A DNA stretch of 64,000 nucleotides, taken from positions 112,349,267 to 112,413,266 of the forward strand of contig OY856411.1 in assembly GCA_963693085.1 (NCBI GenBank), read 5' to 3'. The notes under the pieces were generated by a model. That model was not told the DNA's origin. It saw nothing but the letters and a program-made list of their open reading frames with translations, and did not search any database. Positions 10,753 through 22,373 of the stretch are shown piece after piece. This DNA comes from Alisma plantago-aquatica. Its lineage: Eukaryota; Streptophyta; Magnoliopsida; Alismatales; Alismataceae. Position numbers and translations under genes: made by a program. Each line of letters opens with the position of its first letter. The stretch's first letter is position 1.

Positions 10753-13520
10753 TGTCACATGTTAACAACCTAACCCCACTCTACACCTCATCCGCCAACA
10801 TAAGGTGTACAAAGAGGTTAAAGTTGCCCGTCCCTGAGTGAATCAAACACACAAGTATATACATGCACCAAATATTCCTTAACTAAACCAAATGTTAATT
10901 ACATAAGGGCCCGAAGGCATAGACGTTCTACAGAAGAAAACTTAATACATGAGAGAACTACTTGCAGAAGAAAAAGAACATAAACTAAGAGTCCCATTTA
11001 GCTTTAGCATCCCCATGAATGATCTGATTTGTTGAGCCAGCATATTGAGTTGCATCATCATCATCATATGAAAAAGGTACCTATAAAACATTTGCAATTG
11101 GTACACATCAGCACAATATATAAATATATTGTATTGAGTATGCCTACGTGTCTTTAAATATACCTCTGTTCATATCTTGGCAATAAGGATAAAAGTAAAC
11201 TTGGCAGTATTAAGAAAAATAATCAAAGCGTATACTTGAACAACAAATGCTTATTATCAAAAGAGAACACATATTTTTTAGGCATATTTTCCATTATATC
11301 ATCCATGCATTTTCCACCTGAGGGAATAGTGCATCATCTCATCTACCAAAGAGTTTGAGATGTAAGGTCTTATGATCAACTACCAAAGAGTTAGATCATT
11401 GTACAATGTGATCTGCTACCAAAGAGAATGATCACTTTCCAGCACTATGCTACCAAAGAGAATTAGTGCTTTCATATAATGGAATAGATATATTATGTTT
11501 TCAAGTGTTCAAGATTACATATAAGAAATTCAAGCAATATATCATACAAGGATAACTATTTCATCCAATATCATATTCCAAGTATATTACTATTCATACA
11601 TCTCAAGCATAGTGTATATAAAGCCAAACAAGAGGTAATGGCATATCTTCTACTTAGAAGTGGGAAGTCCATAGATGCTCCTCACTGGTACCTTTGTCTT
11701 CCTAAAATTATAAGAGATTTGGTACTTATTAGATATATTGGCAAATTCATCATTTAGTTCTAAAAGAATATAAAAGGTCCTTTTTCTTGGTTAGAGTCAT
11801 GAGAGTAGAGTATGAGTCATTCAGTTTGGATTTGAGTCCACATTTGATAGTATCATGTCAGAGCAGGATTTCTAAATTGATTTGGTGGTCTTTAGATCAT
11901 GTTGGATAATTATAATAATTTGGTAAGCCAAAAATAGGGGAAAAGAGTAGTAATTCAACTTTACTAATAATTGAGTCACATTAATTAGAAATGAACATTC
12001 CATAACTGTCTAGGTACAAAAATAGGCTAATCACATGATTCTGGTGATTTAATCAAGCTAGAGTATTTTCTAAATAATTAAACAAGATAGAAACATATTT
12101 GAGCATGATTACTTATACGAGTCACCTTTAGGGTCAACCAATATCATAATCATGATCCTCATATTTTTCTGATCAAAATAGAGTACTTTTTTGTATTTTT
12201 GTGACACTCCTACTATTTATAAAGAATTTTCAAAGATTAGGGCATTATTTGGAAATTATTGAATTTTGATGATTAAATACACGAGAAGGGAAAAAGGTGG
12301 GCCGTTGGATGCTCAGATCCAATTGTCAGGGTTAAATCGCATGATAGGAAATGAAGGAAGGGGTGACTGAGGTGGATTTACCTCACTGGTCCAACTGGAC
12401 TCGGTGGGTCCCACTCTTCCTTGGTCGCTGCAAGGCAGGTTGCCAAGTTCTGACTCTGGCGAGCTCGAGCGGCTGCTGTGTTGCTTCTTGCGTAAGGACA
12501 AGGCCGGGATCACCTCCGTGAGGGTGATCCGAGTTAGGGAAGCTCAGATCCAGGTCGTAGCTCCCCTTGGAGTAGTGGGTCGCCGAGGAGGTCGGAGTAG
12601 TAGGTAGCTCCACGGCAGAGGAATGAGTGCGGGGAGAGCGATAGGGGGTGTTGGGGTTCCTTCGAGGTGCCATTAAAGTAGCTGGAGGCACCATGAAGCT
12701 GGGCAAGCGATAAATTCTGAGTAAGGAGGGGGGAGAGGGAGCTTGTCTAGAACCTACTCCATGGAGAAGCTGATCGGAGGTGTAGGCTAGGGGGTGGAGT
12801 TGTCAGAGGTCTGTTCAGTCAAATTGGAGGAAGATATGAACTAAAGAGGCCTTGACGAGGCTTTTGAGGTGATTAAATAGGTGGGAGGAGGACCGAGCAT
12901 GAGATGCCCAATTCATATTGGGCGCACTGGAGAAGCAGGTTGCCGACAGGGTTTGTGGGAGAAGTTCTAGACGCTTCTGGGGGTCATGCGAGGGGTTGGC
13001 ATGTTTGTGGAGATGAGGGCGAGGAAGTGCCTCAGTTGGTTTCTCGTGAGGTGGGATGGAGAGGGAGATCTACTCTAGCTTCGAGCCTCGTGGCTGTAGC
13101 CACAATCTGTGAGTCAAACGGAGGTTGGGGACGACCCCATGGCCGTATGATCCTACCTGGATCCATAGACGCGCCATTGAATGGTCTGAATGGCTCAGGG
13201 AGAGAGAGTTGCAGATCGCATGACAAGGATTAAAAGGCTGTATCATTGATTAAAACCATAGGTTTGACGATTCAAATCATAGTAATTTCAATTAAAACTA
13301 TGTGCAAACTTGTAAAAATCATGGAGGGAGCTATGAACATCCGATTGGCATGAAATTTAAAACATAAGTTCAAAATAGTACTCCCTACATGTTGGCAAAG
13401 TTTGAGCTTGATATTCCAATCTTTGATTGATAAATTAGTCTTTCTTTGAACTGGGATTTAGAGTTAAGGTAATATAAAGGAACAAGTACAAAAAGAGTAT
13501 AGAAAAACCAGTTTATCACA
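10753..13520 (-). repeat. Gyp-1 5' LTR (complete)
   Basis: It starts TGTCACATG next to the PBS and ends TTTATCACA, giving terminal TG...CA over 2768 bases. The match to 2985-5575 covers everything except its first ~180 bases. The TATA-like TATTTAA (minus strand) near 12875 places R-U5 between there and 10753. The flank at 13521 is a Sirevirus LTR. Confidence 0.9.
11335..11470 (-). repeat. Four-hairpin array with a constant loop, Gyp-1 5' LTR
   Basis: This is the counterpart of 3381-3516. All four stems pair here: CATCTCA/TGAGATG, ATGATC/GATCAT, GTGATC/GATCAC and AGCACTA/TAGTGCT, each around CTACCAAAGAG. A separate perfect palindrome ATTGTACAAT lies between hairpins 2 and 3. In this LTR the array lies downstream of the likely transcription start and upstream of the PBS. 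Confidence 0.82.
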
Positions 13521-14059
13521 TATCTTCTCCAAGTGAAGGAGGAGTTGTTGTTCTTCTTCAAGGTTGAAGAAGGTGTGAAGATCTTCTCTAAGTGAAGAAG
13601 AAGGACAAGGTGGAAGATCCAAGGAGCTTGATGGGTAAATCCTCAAGGCTGAAGACTTGTTGTAAGGAGGAGATGTCCTAGGATAAGGAATCGAGATGCT
13701 TGCAATAGTGGGTTAGACCTATTGTGAGGTAGAAGACTAGATCCTAGATAGGTAAGACCTTGGATGTAATGTGGTCTTATTGTATCTCTTATAATGGAAT
13801 GTAATTATACATGGGTTGCAAAGTCATAGAGGTTGACCTCTATAGGTAGTGGATTGACGGTCTCCTAGTTTGGATATTGGAACCACTCTAAACAGCTTGT
13901 CCTAGTATTTGTTTCAATCTCTCTCATCCTTTCTATGCTTGTTAGACAGGACTTCAAATTCACTTTTAGCATATGGTTTCATTTGATGTAATTTGAAGGT
14001 CTAACTATTCTTGTGTAAGTTTTGAATCTTTATTCTCCCCCTCTAGAGCCCTAGATCCA
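13521..14059 (+). repeat. Sirevirus LTR fragment (R-U5), Sire-1/Sire-2
   Basis: It resembles the reverse complement of 57402-58000. Shared features are the AAGACTT/GAAGAAG-rich repeats, TATCTCTTATAATG, GGTAGTGGA and TGGAACCACTCTAAA. It ends with CTCTAGAGCCCTAGATCCA, matching the Sire-3 LTR end. The U3 and TATA box are absent. The missing middle of the LTR fits a deletion that also removed the outer end of the Gyp-1 3' LTR. Confidence 0.75.
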
Positions 14060-14064
14060 ACAAG

Positions 14065-14076
14065 TGGTGTTAGAGA
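14065..14076 (+). other. Sire-2 primer binding site (degenerate)
   Basis: TGGTGTTAGAGA lies five bases after the LTR end and matches TGGTATCAGAGC at 9 of 12 positions. Confidence 0.65.
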
Positions 14077-14114
14077 AAGGATCTTCTCCAACAAATATCC
14101 TATGAGAAGAGAAG

Positions 14115-14390
14115 ATGGGTGAGAACCTACTTGCTTCTCTCAACCTAGAGGGAGGCTTCTCCATGTGCCCCTCGGTCTTCGCCCACACCAACTTCCTCTA
14201 TTGGAAGCGGCGAATGCAATTTTACATTCAAGGAATGTGCTTTAATATGTGGAAAGTGATGATTGCACCCTACAAGGTGCCAACCAGACTTGGAATGAAG
14301 CAACTCTAAAGAATGCTCAGCTCAATGCCAAAGCAATTAGCATTCTTTTTGTAGCCCTCACTCCTTCTGAGTTCAACTGCATCTCCTCTT
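14115..14390 (+). pseudogene. Sire-2 gag N-terminus (truncated)
   Basis: The ATG at 14115 opens MGENLLASLNLEG, then TNFLYWKRRMQFYIQG and NMWKVMIAPYKVP. The block NFLYWxRRxQFYIQG and the following MW match the Sire-3 gag start, the copia gag N-terminal domain. A frame break follows near 14270; recognisable codons continue (NAKAISILFVALTPSEFNCISS) to about 14390, where LTR A begins abruptly. No more of this gag is seen elsewhere in the window. Confidence 0.85.
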
Positions 14391-14391
14391 C

Positions 14392-17094
14392 ACTTGAGAC
14401 AGGAGTACTTAACATGATTACTTGAATATTTAGTAAACTGACATGATCACATGAAACATATATGTTATCTTGAGTTAATATAGTCACTCTCCTGAATGCA
14501 CCACAGTGCTCATAAGGCCAGTTAAGGCTCACATAAGGCCGATTAAGGCTTACATAAGGCCGAAAAAGGCACACATAAGGCCAATTAAGGCTCACATAAT
14601 GCTCCCACAAAGCTCATGAGATCAGTTAAGGCTCATTTAAACATGATTGAGAGGACAATATCACCATAACATAATTTCTTAATCTTAATCATGGTTTTCA
14701 TATATTTTTTAAATTATTGAACACGATTACTATTTCATGATTCATAAACATGATAGTAATACACACTGTTTAATTTGAAAACATAACACCAAAATAGTAT
14801 GAAACTTGAGTTCTTGACACAGGCATAATTCTTCATAAGCATGTACTTAGTACTAACGTACTTATACTTAGGTGAGACATTATGAATAAATAGGAAAAAA
14901 ATATAAAAACCTAAATTATAAATAATACTTAGTGAGAATGGCCAGTCACCTTGGTATGAAGAGGATACTAAATGTATCCTGAGTCCTGATCAACCCTAAT
15001 TATCATGTTCAACATATAAATATTTTAATTATCATGATGAAGCCTAGAGTTTTAGGATTATTAATGAATCATGGAAAGTAGGTTGGGAATTAGAGTCTAA
15101 AATGATTACCATTCAATAGATCTTGAAAAGATGAACAAAATTCATATGTAAGTCATCCTCATATGAGCCCTATAGCAATTAGTATGAATATGTAAAGGTT
15201 GGATGTATTTTAGACTAATTAGGTGGGAAAGAAAATAGATTAAAGCCATTTCTGGAATATCAAGAAAACAAAAAGGAGTTCGAATGACAAAGACTAATAT
15301 GGCCTTACATCAAACCTTAAATCATGAGCGTGTGACAGGGACACATCAGTAAAAAATAAACATTTAACCAGTGTGTGGCTAATATCAGTATCAAAATGCA
15401 AAAGTGCAAATTTTCCCCCATGAAGGTGACAAAAATATAAATATATTGATGGTATAATAGTAAAATAGAAGCCATGCTTCTTCCTTCAACCATGGCTCAC
15501 TAAAAGCTCCTCTAGATCTTAGAAGCTTCAATCACAAGCCGGGATTGAGGAACTATTATGACTGAGTCTTTTTCAATGATTTCTCCAGGATTATCTGAGC
15601 TCAAAGAGCTAAGGCACAGACGGCGAGGTGGCAGGATGCATGTGAACTTACTTCATCATGGAGAACAAGTTAGGAAAACACAAAAACACAATGAGGAGGG
15701 GGAACCACACCGGGCTTACCCATTGATTGAGTTTATTAAGATGGATCAGAGCCAAAAGCACCCTCAGCTATGCGCAGTGACCCTTGAAACTAGAGCAACA
15801 CTGTGATATTATGAGAAAATAGAGTTGTGGCTCGGAATAGGAATATGTGATTTTAGTAGTGAAACACTAAAACAATCATAGATTTATATTCAGATTGAGT
15901 TATTGGAATGAGTTCTTGTGCTTTCATGGCTTGGACGTGTCCTGGAGGGAAGGCCACACATCACATTCTATGTGTATGAAACCAACTTCCAAGGTAAAAT
16001 GTAAGCATGAAAAGCACGGGCAGAGGGCATAAAGGAAGTCATGAGAAGGGTCTGCTGGAGCTTACTTGGGATGGAATTTGACAGGAATGGATTGGACTTC
16101 CCGTTTGAGATTGTCGTTGCTGGGGAAGAAGACTCAATCCATCATGGATACTCAACTATTTTTGACTCAAATTGATTCTAGAGGAGTGTTGAATGATAAT
16201 TGGGGATTCTTTCAAGCTTGCTATGATTTAGTGTGATGACGTTTAGTGGAATATGGTGGTGGCTGAGTTGACTGAATGTGATGGAGAATTTGGGCATTTC
16301 TTCTATTCTCGAAGATAGGGGTGAAATGGGGGTTGTTTAGATTCAGAATGAACTCCCACACCCGAACATGGTGAGGAAAAGGGCAAAGGTGGAAGCTAAA
16401 AGGAGATGGAGATAGAGGAATGTGACTAGGTCTATTTCTCCTTTAGTGCACATTTTTTGTGAGGTAGGAGAAGAAGCCCTTCCCTTCATATCATCATCGA
16501 ATGACTATGGAACAATGTAAGATGACTTAAACAAATATTCTGTGTGTGACACACTAAACTTTGATGATTTCACAGAACTTAGGTACCATCAGGTTAATCA
16601 GTTAAATAATTAGGTATCTCGCTCAATTAATATGGTTTATGCATTCTTTTCTTCTTAGAGTCAATTTACCTTGCTAGGGTCATTCAAATCTAATGAAACT
16701 TGATAAAGTTTCTATTTTGAACCCAAAGATTCCAAATATCCATTCAAATCATACATTTGAAGTAGAAAATCATGTGATGTGTTTAGTTCATTAATAATCA
16801 TTAGAGAGGAGTTACATTACCAATATTTAGGAAAAGTTATAATGTCTCATTACATACTTGAATGCTAAGTGATGGAACAAATTATGAAGATATATGAGGT
16901 AAATTTCTATTTAACCCCCACATATCCCTTATTGCATAGTCAAGGCTAATTTGTGCACATAGTTAAGGGTTGATGTGTTGAAAAGGTTGGATCGTGACAT
17001 ATAGTACTTATTCTAGGGATTTAAATATTAGAAGAAAATTAACTTGGTGACTTAGAATTATTGGTAATGTTCATTTCAAACTAAAACTCTTACA
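14392..17094 (-). repeat. LTR A (truncated at its U5 end)
   Basis: It matches 18592-21307 and ~22810-25517. It begins at the microhomology CTTGAGACA with the copia gag and ends ...CTCTTACA. The last bases before the end differ from B and C (GGGATGT is missing). Confidence 0.85.
14510..14634 (-). repeat. ATAAGGCCGGTTAAGGCTCAC array in LTR A
   Basis: Five or six copies of a ~21-base unit with core AAGGCCRRTTAAGGC occur here, the last ones degenerate. The same array is at 18723-18838 and 22932-23057, so it belongs to the LTR. Confidence 0.8.
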
Positions 17095-18154
17095 ATTCTA
17101 TCCAACTTAAATAAATTTTGTCCTCAAAATTTTATGTGCTAACATCAAACTACCCACCTTAGGGTTTCACATATATGTACACTAACACCTTGGTCTTGTC
17201 ATAAAGACTTAATGTTGTACTAATATGTTCATCACATGGCATTAACATGGATAACTATACCATGTCTAACATTATTAATAATACTAACACATATATACGT
17301 TACTAATTAAAACTAAACCAAATCTTCACCATCTACCATGAAAGAAAATGTTCACGTACCATTATGATTAGAAAAAACTCATTGTTCACAATTAATGAGT
17401 CAATTAAGATGAGTTTTCCATGTAATCTTGCACCACCTCATGGAACCAAAGTGCTCATTTCTCCCAAGAAACTTATGGCACCGAAGTTCTCTTTTACTTT
17501 GAAGAAACACCAAATTGACATGCTTTCTTAAAATTACTCTTACATTCTTGATCCTCATCATTTAGTCATAATATATTTAAAATCTGACCTTGGCATAAAT
17601 AATGGATTTTCACTAACTAACGTATGAAGTTTAGGTGACTATCCAATTTAGGTCATCTATATTAGCCCTTTACGTCATCCCCATATATGAGTTGATCAGG
17701 CACATGCCCAATGATGTGAGACCTTACTATACTATTCACCAACCTAATAGTGCACACGTCCCAAATCAAATACAATAATAAGTGGTAAAGAGAGGCATAA
17801 CAAGTCTTTATGCATATGACATCTCCTCTACAACCCTCAATTGGCGTGCACTAACCATTGAGAAAAGAGGGGACATATCACATGCGAAGGTTAGCACATA
17901 AGATCCAAACTAGATGGACATCTATCCCTAATGCACATAACCTAGTATACATTGCCCTCTAGACTTATAATCCATTCATGGTTCTACCCTTAACCATTCC
18001 TGATATAATAGGATGTCTGCTCTAAACTCTTGACCATTACTTGAACTTGGGATGCATAAGGAGATTTGTGCCAAATGGACCTAAAGGACCTTTAACTGAT
18101 TGAGAGTCATGAGAGTTCCTGGTGTCCAATTATCCTATTGCTCAGATACCAAGT
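17095..18154 (-). other. Internal region between LTR A and LTR B
   Basis: It is about 1.06 kb with no ORF of note, homologous to 21308-22373. Its left end is a weak polypurine tract (ATTCTATCCAACTTA on the plus strand). A conserved motif TGTGAGACCTTACTATACTA lies near 17717. A PBS-like GCTCAGATACCA ends it. Confidence 0.8.
18140..18151 (-). other. PBS-like site at LTR B
   Basis: GCTCAGATACCA is the complement of TGGTATCTGAGC, one base from the usual plant PBS, and lies three bases from TGTAAC at the LTR start. Confidence 0.75.
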
Positions 18155-21100
18155 TGTAACCCCCCAAATTTGCACATGCACATGTATGTAAGCACCATTT
18201 CCTAACTCATAATATTGATTGGGTGTCACATACATTGAATATCATGCATCAAGAACAATTGAAATATAACCAACACAATACATACTTCTTATGCTCATTC
18301 TCAAAAGTTTACAAAAGGGCACTAAATCCATCTTATGACATATTTAAAAGATTGAAACAAAAAGAACTATATTTTAAATGATAAAATTACACTAAGGTGG
18401 ATAATGGCACCCTACCAAGGCACTTTAGTCTTTCATTGTATCATCCCTATCCTTAGCTAGTTGTCTTAGTCCTCCTCTACTCATAACCTGTAGACATCTT
18501 GTCCCCAGCCATGCAAAGCAACGTAAAAACTTGTGAGTGCCACGGAGTAGTCATACATAAAAATAACTTATACTTGAAATGACAATGAAAATAACTTGAG
18601 ACATGAGTACTTAACATTATTAACACGATTACTTGAAGATTTAAGTAAACTGACATGATTACATGAAACATATATCTTATTTTGAGTTAATATAGTCACT
18701 CTGCTGAATGCACCACATTGCTCATAAGATCAGTTAAGGCTCATATAAGGCCTATTAAGGCTCATTAAGGCACACAAAACACCAATTTTGGCTTACATAC
18801 TGCTCCCTCAAATGTCATAAGGCCGGTTAAGGCTCACTTAAACATGATTGAAGAACTATATCAACATAACATGATTTTTTAATCTTAAGCATGGTTTTCA
18901 TAATTTTTTGTCAGTTATTGAACATGATTATCCTAATTTAATGATTCATAAACATGAGAGAAATACATAATGTCTAATTTGAAAACATAACACCAAAATA
19001 GTAGGAAACCCGAGTTCTTGACATGAACATAATTTTCCATAGGCATGTACTATGTACTAATGTACTTATACTCCAACAAGACATTATGAATAATTAGGTG
19101 CATAATATAAAACCATGAACCCTAATACTCAGTGTTCGTGGCCACTCACCTTGGCTTGAAGATGATACTAGCTATATCATGAGTCCTGATCAACCCTAAT
19201 TATCCTATTCAACATATAAATATTTTAATTCTCATGATGAAGCCTAGTGTTTTAGGATTCTTAATGAATCATTAAAAGTAGGTTGGAAATTAGGGTTTGA
19301 AACCATGATCATTTGATAGATCTTGAAATGATGAACAAAATTTATATATAAGTCATCCTCATCCGAGCCCTGTAGCAATTACTATGAATTCAAAAGGTTG
19401 GATGTATTTTAGACCAATAAGGAGGGAGTGAAAATCAATTAAAGCCATTTCTAGAATATCGAGAAAACAAAAAGGAGCTTGGCTAAAAAAGACTAAACAC
19501 CCTTACATCAAACCTTGAATCATGAGTATGTGATAGGGACATATCTATAAAATAAACATTTAACCTGTGTGCGGCTAATATCACTATCAGAATGCGCAAG
19601 TGCAAATATGTCCTCATGAAGGTGAAAAAAATATAAATATATTGAGGGAACAATAGTAAAAAAGAAGCCATGCTTCTTTCTTCAGCCATGTCTCATGACT
19701 AACTCCTCTAGAGGTTATAAGCTTCAATCACAAGTAGAGATTGAAGAAATATTATGACTGTGAGTCATTTTCAATGATTTCTCCAAGATTATCTAAGCTC
19801 AAAGAGCCAAGGCACAAGAAGCGAGGTGGCAGGATGCCTGTTAACTTCTTACGCCATGACCAACAAGTTAGGAAAACACAAAACCACAATGAGGAGGAGG
19901 AACCACACTAAACTTACCGATTGATTGAGTTTATGAAGATGGATCAGAGTCAAAAGAACCCTCAACTATGTGCAGTGACCCTTAAAACTAGAGAAACATC
20001 ATGATATTATGAGAAAATAGAGTTGTGGAGCTCAGAATAGGAATATGGGATTTTAAGAAGTGAAAAACTAAAAAAATCATAGCTTTATATTCAGATTGAG
20101 TTAGGGGAACAAGTTCATGTGATTTCGTAGCATGGACGTGGTTGCAGGGCAAGCCACAAGTCACGTTTGACGGATATGAAATTGACTTCCAGGGTAAAAG
20201 GTATGCATGAAAAGCACAGGCTGAGGTCATAAAGGAAGTCATGAGAAGGGTCTACTGGAGCTTACATGGGATGGAATTTGACAGGAATGCACTAGACTTC
20301 CTGTCTGAGATCCCTATCACAGGGGAAGAAGACTCAATCCATGGTCACTCCTCAACTATTTTTGACCCAAATTGATGCTAGAGGAGTGTTGAATGATAAC
20401 TGGGGATTCTTTCTAGCTTGCTATGATTTAGTGTGAAAACATTCAGTGGCATATGGTTGTGGCTGAGTCGAATGAATGTGGTGGAGAATTTGGGCGTCTC
20501 TTCTGTTCTTCAAGATAGGGGTGAAATGTGGGTTGTTTAGATTCAGAATGAACTCCCACACCCAAATGTGGAAAAAAAGGGCAAAGGTGGAGGCTAGAGG
20601 GAGATGGAGATGGAGGAATATGACCAGGTATGTTTCTCCATGAGTGCGCATTTTTCATGAGGTACCCTTCAGATCATCATCAAATGGATATGGAAGGATG
20701 CAAGATGACTTAAACAAATATCTTATGTGTTGTGACACGCTGGACTTTGATGATTCTATGGAACTTAGGTACCATCAAGTTAATTGACTATATAATTAGG
20801 TATCTAGCTCAATTAATATGGTTTATGTATTCATTCTTCTTAGAGTCAATTGACCTAGCTAGGGTCATTCAAATCTAATGAAACTTGGCACAATTTCTAG
20901 TTCAAACCCAAAAATTCCAAATATCCATTCAAATATTACATTTGAATTAAGAAATCATGTTATTTACAATATTAGGTACTTCATGTGTTTCGTTCATTAA
21001 TAATCATTGGAGAGGAGTTACATTACCAATATTTAGGAAAAGTTATATTGTCTCATTACATACTTGTATGCTAAGTAATGGAACAAAATATGAAGATATA

Positions 21101-21307
21101 TGGGGTAAATTGATATTTAATCCCACATATCCCTTGTTGCATAGTCAAGGATGATTTGTGCACATAATTAAAGGTTGATGTGTTGTAAAGGTTGGATCAT
21201 CACATATAGTACTTATTCTAGGGATTAAAATATTAGAAGAAAAATAACTTGGTGACTTATAATTGTTGGGCATGTTTATTTCAAACTAAAATTCTTGGGA
21301 TGTTTCA
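18155..21307 (-). repeat. LTR B (complete, shared middle LTR)
   Basis: It runs from TGTAACCCCCC to GATGTTTCA over 3153 bases. It matches LTR C end to end and LTR A over its truncated span. The array of AAGGCC units is at 18723-18838, here partly degenerate. Small ORFs inside it are not conserved as proteins. Confidence 0.86.
18723..18838 (-). repeat. AAGGCCGGTTAAGGC array in LTR B
   Basis: This is the counterpart of 14510-14634, with two or three clear units and several decayed ones. Confidence 0.7.
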
Positions 21308-22373
21308 ATTCTACCCACCTTAAATAAATTTCATCCTCAAAATTTACATGTGCTAACATCATACTACCCACCTTATGGTTTCACATATATGTACACTAAC
21401 ACCTTAATATACTCATAAAGACTTAATGTTGTACTAATATGTTCATTATATGGCATTAACATGGATAACTATATCGTGTCTTACATGATTAACAATAGTA
21501 ACACATATATACATTGCAAATGAAAACTAAACCAAACCTTCACCATCTACCATGAGTGAAAATGTTCCTGTACCTTTATCATTAGAAAAAACTTATTGTT
21601 CACAATTAATGAGTCAACTAAGGTGAGTTTCCATGTAATCTTGTACCACCTCATGGAACCAAAGTGCTCATTTCTCCCAAAGAGCTCATGGCACTAAAGT
21701 GCTCTTTTACTTTGGAGAAACACCAAATTAACATACTTTCTTAAAATTACTCTCACCTTCTTGATCCTCATTATTTAATAATATTATATTTAAAATATGA
21801 CCTTGGCATAAATGATGGCTTTTCACTAACTAATGTATTAAGTTTAGGTGACTATGCAATTTAGGTCGTATGTATTAGCCCCCTTTACATCATCCCCAAA
21901 TATGTGTTGATCAGGAACATACCCAACAATGTGAGACCTTACTATACTACTCTTCACCAACCTAATAGCGCACACGTACCATACCACATGCACTAATAAG
22001 TGGTAAAGAGTTGTATAACATGTCTTTATGCATGTGACATATCCTCTAAAACTCTCAATTGACATGTACTAACTATTGAGAAATGAGGGGACATATCACA
22101 CGTGAAGGTTAACACATAAGATCCAAACTATATGGGTATCTATCCCTAATGCACATAACATAGTATACATAACCCTCTAGACTTATATTCCTTTCATGTT
22201 TCTACCCTTAACCATTCCTCATATAATAGGATGCCTGCTCTAAACTCTTGACATCATTACTGCAATCGAGGATGCATAAAAGATTTGTGCCAAGTGGAAC
22301 TAAAGGACTTTTAACTGATTGAGATTCATGAGAGCGCATGGTGGCCAATTATACTTTTGCTCTAATACCAAGT
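21308..22373 (-). other. Internal region between LTR B and LTR C
   Basis: It is about 1.07 kb and non-coding. The plus-strand start ATTCTACCCACCTTA is the complement of a polypurine tract. Just inside, the minus strand reads NFEDEIYLRWVEL, the conserved end of chromovirus pol. The remaining sequence matches 17095-18154. Confidence 0.82.
22359..22370 (-). other. PBS-like site at LTR C
   Basis: GCTCTAATACCA is the complement of TGGTATTAGAGC, one base from the usual plant PBS, and lies three bases from the LTR start TGTAACA. Confidence 0.8.

Larger units (their letters stand above)
2985..13520 (-). mobile_element. Gyp-1: Ty3/gypsy chromovirus (Tekay/Del-like), decayed
   Basis: This is a minus-strand LTR retrotransposon. 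The order read on the minus strand is 5' LTR (13520-10753), PBS, gag, protease, RT, RNase H, integrase, chromodomain-like tail, polypurine tract, 3' LTR (5575-2985). The domain order with integrase last is Ty3/gypsy, and the tail motifs and PBS fit the Tekay/Del chromoviruses. Every coding domain carries frameshifts, stops or lost catalytic residues, so it is inactive. The 3' LTR lacks its last ~230 bases relative to the other LTR, so no target-site duplication can be shown. It sits within a Sirevirus LTR. Confidence 0.9.

Noticed and set aside
12383..13233. Overlapping GC-rich ORFs on both strands (107 and 109 codons)
   Set aside because: They lie in the U3/promoter part of the Gyp-1 LTR; the counterpart in 4373-5301 has different stops.
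14510..14634. CRISPR-like repeat array
   Set aside because: Units are contiguous without unique spacers, repeated in three LTRs of a plant element.
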